NCBI RefSeq assembly: GCF_000496835.1
Contig: NZ_KI543238.1
Span: 139,984 to 203,983, forward strand
Direction of reading: 5' to 3'
DNA: 64,000 nucleotides
Source: Thalassobacillus devorans MSP14
GTDB lineage: Bacteria; Bacillota; Bacilli; Bacillales; Halobacillaceae
The position numbers and the translations under genes are program-made. Under the pieces are notes generated by a model. It did no database searches and had not been told where the DNA came from. It saw nothing but the letters and a program-made list of their open reading frames with translations. Positions 60,161 through 64,000 of the stretch are shown in pieces. Numbering within the stretch: position 1 is the stretch's first letter; every line of letters begins with the position of its first letter.

Positions 60161-60844
60161 TCACCGACTTAATTGGATTGTTATCTTTTTTGCTTTATCA
60201 ATTGATTCTTTTCCACTGAAAACGTCACTCGTTAAAATTTGGAGGGAGTCAATTTTCTTTGTTTTATTTTTCTTTATAATGAAACCCAGCTGTCCATATC
60301 TTGTTTCCCCGGATTTATATTTTCCGTACATGTTTTCTAAGTAAAAGTCGTCTTCAAAGTTTTTCTTCTCTCCTTTGTTTGTTTCCAGGACGGAAACAGG
60401 GGCAAAATTGAGCGTCTGGTTTGAGGTGTTTTTCACTATCAGATTTAATTTAATATAGTTGAAATTTTCTTCCTGGGAAGTATATCCATGAAAAAAATCG
60501 ATTAAGTGGGGTGCTGGTGAGTAATTCATTAATTTTACTTCTTTAATGATCATTTCCATTGGACCTACTGTAACCTGTTTTTCAGATGGGGAGAGCGCTA
60601 ATAATTTTATTTTTCCATCCCCGTCTTGATAGGTTTGTCCAGTTTTTTTCAGACTGCTATCATCAGGTGCCTGGGGATTATCTATGAAGGTGGCTTGATT
60701 CTTAGCCTCCTGCTCATCCGTTTCCTTTTTCGCTATTTCTGTATCTTTTTCTGGTTGTTCCTTTGCATTTTCGATTTCCTTGTTAGCATTGGTGCAGGCT
60801 GTCAACAAAACTACTGCCATCAATAAATAAAGCAAATGCTTCAT
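60161..60844 (-). CDS. DUF4352-type lipoprotein
   Basis: A 227-residue lipoprotein. The signal peptide MKHLLYLLMAVVLLTAC ends at Cys17. A Glu/Lys/Asp-rich linker of about 50 residues follows. The C-terminal immunoglobulin-like domain (from about 85, including YIKLNLIVKNTSNQTLNFAP and TRYGQLGFIIKKNKTKKIDS) has the pattern of the DUF4352/telomeric-repeat-like extracellular fold. ATG at 60844 is 7 bases after GGAGG. It is a cell-surface protein of unknown role, downstream of phoA on the same strand. Confidence 0.8.
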   Translation of the reverse strand: MKHLLYLLMAVVLLTACTNANKEIENAKEQPEKDTEIAKKETDEQEAKNQATFIDNPQAPDDSSLKKTGQTYQDGDGKIKLLALSPSEKQVTVGPMEMIIKEVKLMNYSPAPHLIDFFHGYTSQEENFNYIKLNLIVKNTSNQTLNFAPVSVLETNKGEKKNFEDDFYLENMYGKYKSGETRYGQLGFIIKKNKTKKIDSLQILTSDVFSGKESIDKAKKITIQLSR

Positions 60845-60883
60845 GAACCTATCCTCCTGATGTATGCGGTGTATATGCAATTA

Positions 60884-60910
60884 CCCCGTTGCCTGGTGAC
60901 AACGGGGCAG
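60884..60910 (-). terminator. phoA terminator
   Basis: CCCCGTTG and CAACGGGG pair around an 8-base loop just after the phoA stop. The T run on the minus strand is weak, so read-through into the lipoprotein gene is possible. Confidence 0.6.
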
Positions 60911-60917
60911 TTATTAA

Positions 60918-62429
60918 TTAATCTTTGTCTTTATCATGATCTTCATCGTCGTCTTCATCCTCACGGGCATCACTATCGTCCCCGTCATCCTTATCATCAT
61001 GATCATCCTCCTGATCTTCATGATGTGACTCAGCTTTTAAGACTTCAAACAGCTTCTGACCGGTTTCATGGTTATCATTAAGTCCGCTGAATTTATAGAG
61101 CTGCGGGCCGTAAGCATAGACGTTGACGTCCACGCCGGTATGGCCGCCAGTTGTCCAGCCTGTTCCGGAACGGACATTGTAGATATCTTCTATTGCATTA
61201 TCTACTGCTGTTACATCTATATTGCCATCTGCGTCAGCTTGAGCAGCTTCTTTTACAGAATCAATTTCTTCCTGGGTCAGATCGAGACCGGAGTATTCAG
61301 CTAATACTTCTTCAACGCCGGCTCCATCGGCAATTTCACTTGCCATGAAATCAGGCGTGCGTTCGGCAGCGTCAATTACTTCCGGATTGAACACATAATC
61401 CCCGTTGCTTCCGATAGAAAGGCCTCCGGTTGAGTGGTCAGCAGTAGCGACAACCAGGGTATGCTCGTCTTTTTTAGCAAAATCGATGGCGCGTTGGAAA
61501 GCCTTCTCGAAATCTTCCATTTCACTCATTGCTGCAACCACATCGTTATCATGACCGGCCCAGTCAATTTGACTTCCTTCTACCATAAGGAAGAAGCCAT
61601 CTTTATCGTCGCTCAGACGTTGAAGGGCGGCATCGGTCATGTCACTTAAAGAAGGGGTGTTTTCGTCACGATCGATCGCCTTGTCCATCCCCACTGGGGC
61701 GAATAAACCCAGAACCTGATCATTATCATCTTCAAGCAGCTGTTCTTTCGTAGTCACATAGCTGTAGCCGTCTTGCTGGAATTCCTTTGCCAGGTTCCGG
61801 TCTTCTCTTTCAAAATAGGAAGTACCGCCACCGAGCATAACATCGACTTTATGTTCTCCGTTGATCATTTCGTCATAGTAATCATCAGCAATAGCATTAT
61901 AATTATGTCTGGATTCATCATGTGCTCCAAACGCAGCGGGTGTAGCATGGTTGATTTGAGAAGTGGCTACTAGACCAGTAGACTTCCCTTGCTCTTTAGC
62001 TTCTTCGAGAATAGTTTTGACTCTTTCCTGTTCCATGTCTACTGAAATAGCACCATTGTAAGTTTTGATTCCTGCTGCCATAGAAGTAGCGGTAGCGGCA
62101 GAGTCAGGGATATTTTCTTTGACGTCTCCTTCGCCGCCTTCAAAATAAGGATCCCAGGAGTAAGTAGATTGCATGCCTACAAGATATGGATCAAATGCTG
62201 TCGGTTCCATATTCTTAGTAGAGGGGTCATCTTGCATATAACGGTGCATGGTAGTGAAAGATGGCCCCATTCCGTCACCAACCAGGAAAATGATATTCTT
62301 AATTTCATAATTATGTTTTTTGTCGTTTTTCGCATCAACATCTGGCGTACTGCCTGCGAACCCACCAAGAACCAGGCTGGTTACAGCCGCTGCAGATAAC
62401 AACTTCTTACCGAATGATTTTTTAATCAA
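60918..62429 (-). CDS. phoA: Secreted alkaline phosphatase with acidic C-terminal tail
   Basis: A 503-residue PhoA-type alkaline phosphatase that releases phosphate from organic esters outside the cell. The start is TTG at 62429 behind AGGAGGAGG. The signal peptide MIKKSFGKKLLSAAAVTSLV has a likely cleavage after about residue 33. Metal ligand D52 is in LVGDGMGPS, the phospho-accepting S110 in NIPDSAATATSMAAG, and other ligands are in GSQIDWAGHDND, ATADHSTGG and WTTGGHTGVDV. After the fold ends (LFEVL), the last 37 residues are mostly Asp, Glu and His, an unusual extension. The 317-base gap upstream (62430-62746) holds a 20-bp palindrome, the metH terminator and otherwise AT-rich sequence. 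Confidence 0.93.
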   Translation of the reverse strand: MIKKSFGKKLLSAAAVTSLVLGGFAGSTPDVDAKNDKKHNYEIKNIIFLVGDGMGPSFTTMHRYMQDDPSTKNMEPTAFDPYLVGMQSTYSWDPYFEGGEGDVKENIPDSAATATSMAAGIKTYNGAISVDMEQERVKTILEEAKEQGKSTGLVATSQINHATPAAFGAHDESRHNYNAIADDYYDEMINGEHKVDVMLGGGTSYFEREDRNLAKEFQQDGYSYVTTKEQLLEDDNDQVLGLFAPVGMDKAIDRDENTPSLSDMTDAALQRLSDDKDGFFLMVEGSQIDWAGHDNDVVAAMSEMEDFEKAFQRAIDFAKKDEHTLVVATADHSTGGLSIGSNGDYVFNPEVIDAAERTPDFMASEIADGAGVEEVLAEYSGLDLTQEEIDSVKEAAQADADGNIDVTAVDNAIEDIYNVRSGTGWTTGGHTGVDVNVYAYGPQLYKFSGLNDNHETGQKLFEVLKAESHHEDQEDDHDDKDDGDDSDAREDEDDDEDHDKDKD

Positions 62430-62458
62430 CGCACTTCCTCCTCCTGTTGAAATAATAA

Positions 62459-62478
62459 AAATGTATGCGCATACATTT
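62459..62478. repeat. Perfect 20-bp palindrome in the phoA leader
   Basis: AAATGTATGCGCATACATTT is its own inverse complement. It lies 29 bases upstream of the phoA start codon. On the minus strand it is followed by a T-rich stretch, so it could act as an operator in DNA or as a weak stem-loop in the leader RNA. Confidence 0.85.
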
Positions 62479-62717
62479 CACCGTAATGTTATTTAATCAC
62501 AATTTGTCTATTTTATGGGTAATTTGAAAGAAAATAGTAATTTACAACTAGTAGATTGGTAGAAAATACGGGTGAAAAAAAGAGTGGATAAAGAGGATAT
62601 GAGAACGGGCATAAGTCCTATTCTAATCAAAGTACCTGCTATCGCGTATTTATAAGACCAGGGAAAAGTGAATACGGAGAGTGTACTTGTATCTATAAAA
62701 TTACTGATTTTATAGAG

Positions 62718-62743
62718 AAGGCAGCGACCAGGTCGCTGCCTTT
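62718..62743 (-). terminator. metH terminator
   Basis: AAGGCAGCGACC and GGTCGCTGCCTTT pair around one base (the real loop will open a few pairs) right after the metH stop. On the minus strand it runs into TTCTC, a modest tail. Confidence 0.75.
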
Positions 62744-62746
62744 GCT

Positions 62747-64000
62747 TTAATATACGTTAAAATATCTTGCATCAGGATGTGCGAATACGATGGCGGTGAC
62801 GGAGGCTTCCGGTTCCATCATGAATCCATCGGTCAGCTCGATGCCGATCTGTTCAGGGCTTATCAGCTTGAATAATTTTTCCTGATCTTCTAAATCCGGA
62901 CAGGCTGGGTAGCCGAATGAGTAACGCTGGCCTTGATATTTAGCCGAGAACCGCTGCTGCATCGTGAAGTCGACAGGGTCCGGGAACCCCCACTTATCTC
63001 GCATCTGCTGGTGGACCTGTTCGGCTAGTCCTTCTGCGGTTTCGAGTGCCAGCGCCTGAAGTGCATGGCTTTCCAGGTATTCTCCGTGTTCCTTTAATGC
63101 TTCCGCCCGGTCGCGAATCCCTTTTCCGGCAGTAACTGCGAAGAATCCAACATAATCCACTTCCCCGCTGGATACTGGACGCAGGTAATCTGCCAGGCAG
63201 AGGAATGGTTCCCTTGGCTGGCGCGGGAAGGTGAACCGCTCGATTTCAGTCTTTTCATCAGACGGATCATAGATGATGACATCATCTCCTTCTGACTGGG
63301 CAGGAAAAAACTGATAGAGGGCAGAGGGCTCGATCCAGCGCTCTTTTTTAGCTTTCGTCAGCAAATCATCGACTACACCTTTCAAGTGGACGGCTTTTTC
63401 ATTGTTCTCTGCAATCAGTCTGGAAAACTTGCCTTTCAGCCCAAGGTGATGACCAATCAGCATCTGCATATTGATATAGGGTTCAATATGATCGACCGAA
63501 TAATTCCGGAGCACATGCTGCTTATAATCCTGTGGCTGGTAGACAGGCACCTCTGTTGAAACGGCAGACTTCGGCTTGACAGCCACAGCAGTCGCCCCTT
63601 GAGATTGTTCCCGCTCTGCATTTTTAGTCAGGGCAGCCTGCTGTTTTTCATGGAGCTCACCGACCAGTGCTTCCCGTTCTTCTTCGTTGCTGAGGCGGTT
63701 GGAAAGTGCCAGGCCATCCATGGCATCTTTCGCATAAAAAACCGGTCCTTCATATTGCGGTAAAATTTTCGTCAATGTGAATTTACGGGACAGGGCAGCT
63801 CCACCGACAAGAATCGGAATGGAAATCTTTTGCTGGGTCAGATCCTGTGCTGTCAGCACCATCTGCTGGGCTGACTTGACGAGCAATCCGGACAATCCCA
63901 CAAAATCAGGATTTTCCTGATTGATTTGATTGATCAACTCTGATGGAGTCACTTTAATACCAAGATCAACCACTTCAAAACCATTGTTGCTTAAAATGAT
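62747..64000 (-). CDS. metH: Cobalamin-dependent methionine synthase MetH, C-terminal part
   Basis: 418 codons are present, in frame to the right edge, so the start is outside the window. The visible part begins inside the cobalamin-binding domain (NNGFEVVDLGIKVTPSELIN, then GLSGLLVKSAQQMV, the Ser-x-Leu segment, and PILVGGAALSRKF). The last 290 or so residues are the SAM-binding reactivation domain, with RYSFGYPACPDLEDQ and ELTDGFMMEPEASVTAIVFA. The enzyme methylates homocysteine from methyl-THF using B12. The end FAHPDARYFNVY is normal. The upstream domains and any control element cannot be seen. Confidence 0.95.
   Translation of the reverse strand: MILSNNGFEVVDLGIKVTPSELINQINQENPDFVGLSGLLVKSAQQMVLTAQDLTQQKISIPILVGGAALSRKFTLTKILPQYEGPVFYAKDAMDGLALSNRLSNEEEREALVGELHEKQQAALTKNAEREQSQGATAVAVKPKSAVSTEVPVYQPQDYKQHVLRNYSVDHIEPYINMQMLIGHHLGLKGKFSRLIAENNEKAVHLKGVVDDLLTKAKKERWIEPSALYQFFPAQSEGDDVIIYDPSDEKTEIERFTFPRQPREPFLCLADYLRPVSSGEVDYVGFFAVTAGKGIRDRAEALKEHGEYLESHALQALALETAEGLAEQVHQQMRDKWGFPDPVDFTMQQRFSAKYQGQRYSFGYPACPDLEDQEKLFKLISPEQIGIELTDGFMMEPEASVTAIVFAHPDARYFNVY

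Noticed and set aside
62480-62600. PhoP boxes upstream of phoA
   Set aside because: Scattered TTNAA-type words exist, but not the four 6-base repeats at 11-base spacing needed for a PHO box.

Overview
The window looks like chromosome from a low-to-moderate GC, endospore-forming member of the Bacillaceae, probably a halotolerant genus close to Halobacillus, Thalassobacillus or Virgibacillus. This rests on three things. Gene order follows the Bacillus subtilis yebE-yebG-pur-yerA-yerB-yerC-pcrB-pcrA-ligA-camS...gatCAB-dagK-rlmCD backbone. A GerA-type germination operon is present. Many proteins are rich in Asp and Glu, and there is a BCCT-type osmolyte carrier. The genus is inference only.

Layout. 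1-1253: an Hsp20-type gene cut by the left edge, then yebE and yebG. 1254-1655: purine operon control region with two PurR boxes, a sigma-A promoter, a guanine-class purine riboswitch and its terminator. 1656-14367: the complete 12-gene operon purEKBCSQLFMNHD, which takes PRPP to IMP. 14335-16618: two small membrane genes on the minus strand, then the adenine-deaminase-like yerA behind a CcpA (cre) site. 16660-24321: yerB, yerC, pcrB, pcrA, ligA and camS (lipoproteins, membrane lipid, helicase and ligase). 24500-28101: proline/arginine catabolism and proline uptake (pruA, a 35-residue symporter accessory peptide, putP). 28179-35157: an alpha/beta hydrolase on the minus strand, then gatCAB, dagK and rlmCD.

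35227-44796 is a more variable stretch: katG with a dense control region (PerR, CcpA and CodY-like sites), a UPF0158 protein, a DUF4317 protein, a YuiD-type PAP2 protein, a BCCT transporter, an MFS drug exporter and an EamA exporter. 44846-49724 has a small membrane protein and a three-gene GerA-type germination operon, followed 19 bp later by a patatin-like phospholipase. 49962-60075 is a glycogen operon glgB-glgC-glgD-glgA-glgP plus a GH13 amylase-type enzyme, with a perfect intrinsic terminator between glgD and glgA. 60161-64000, all on the minus strand, has a DUF4352 lipoprotein, a secreted alkaline phosphatase with a strongly acidic C-terminal tail behind a 20-bp palindrome, and the 3' part of metH.

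I found no CRISPR array, rRNA, tRNA, prophage or intact insertion sequence. Most of the window is ordinary core genome. The best leads for something undescribed are the patatin gene joined to the germination operon, the acidic-tailed phosphatase with its palindrome, the layered katG control region, the attenuator inside the glycogen operon, and the tiny genes (34, 35, 56 and 13 codons) that routine annotation tends to miss.
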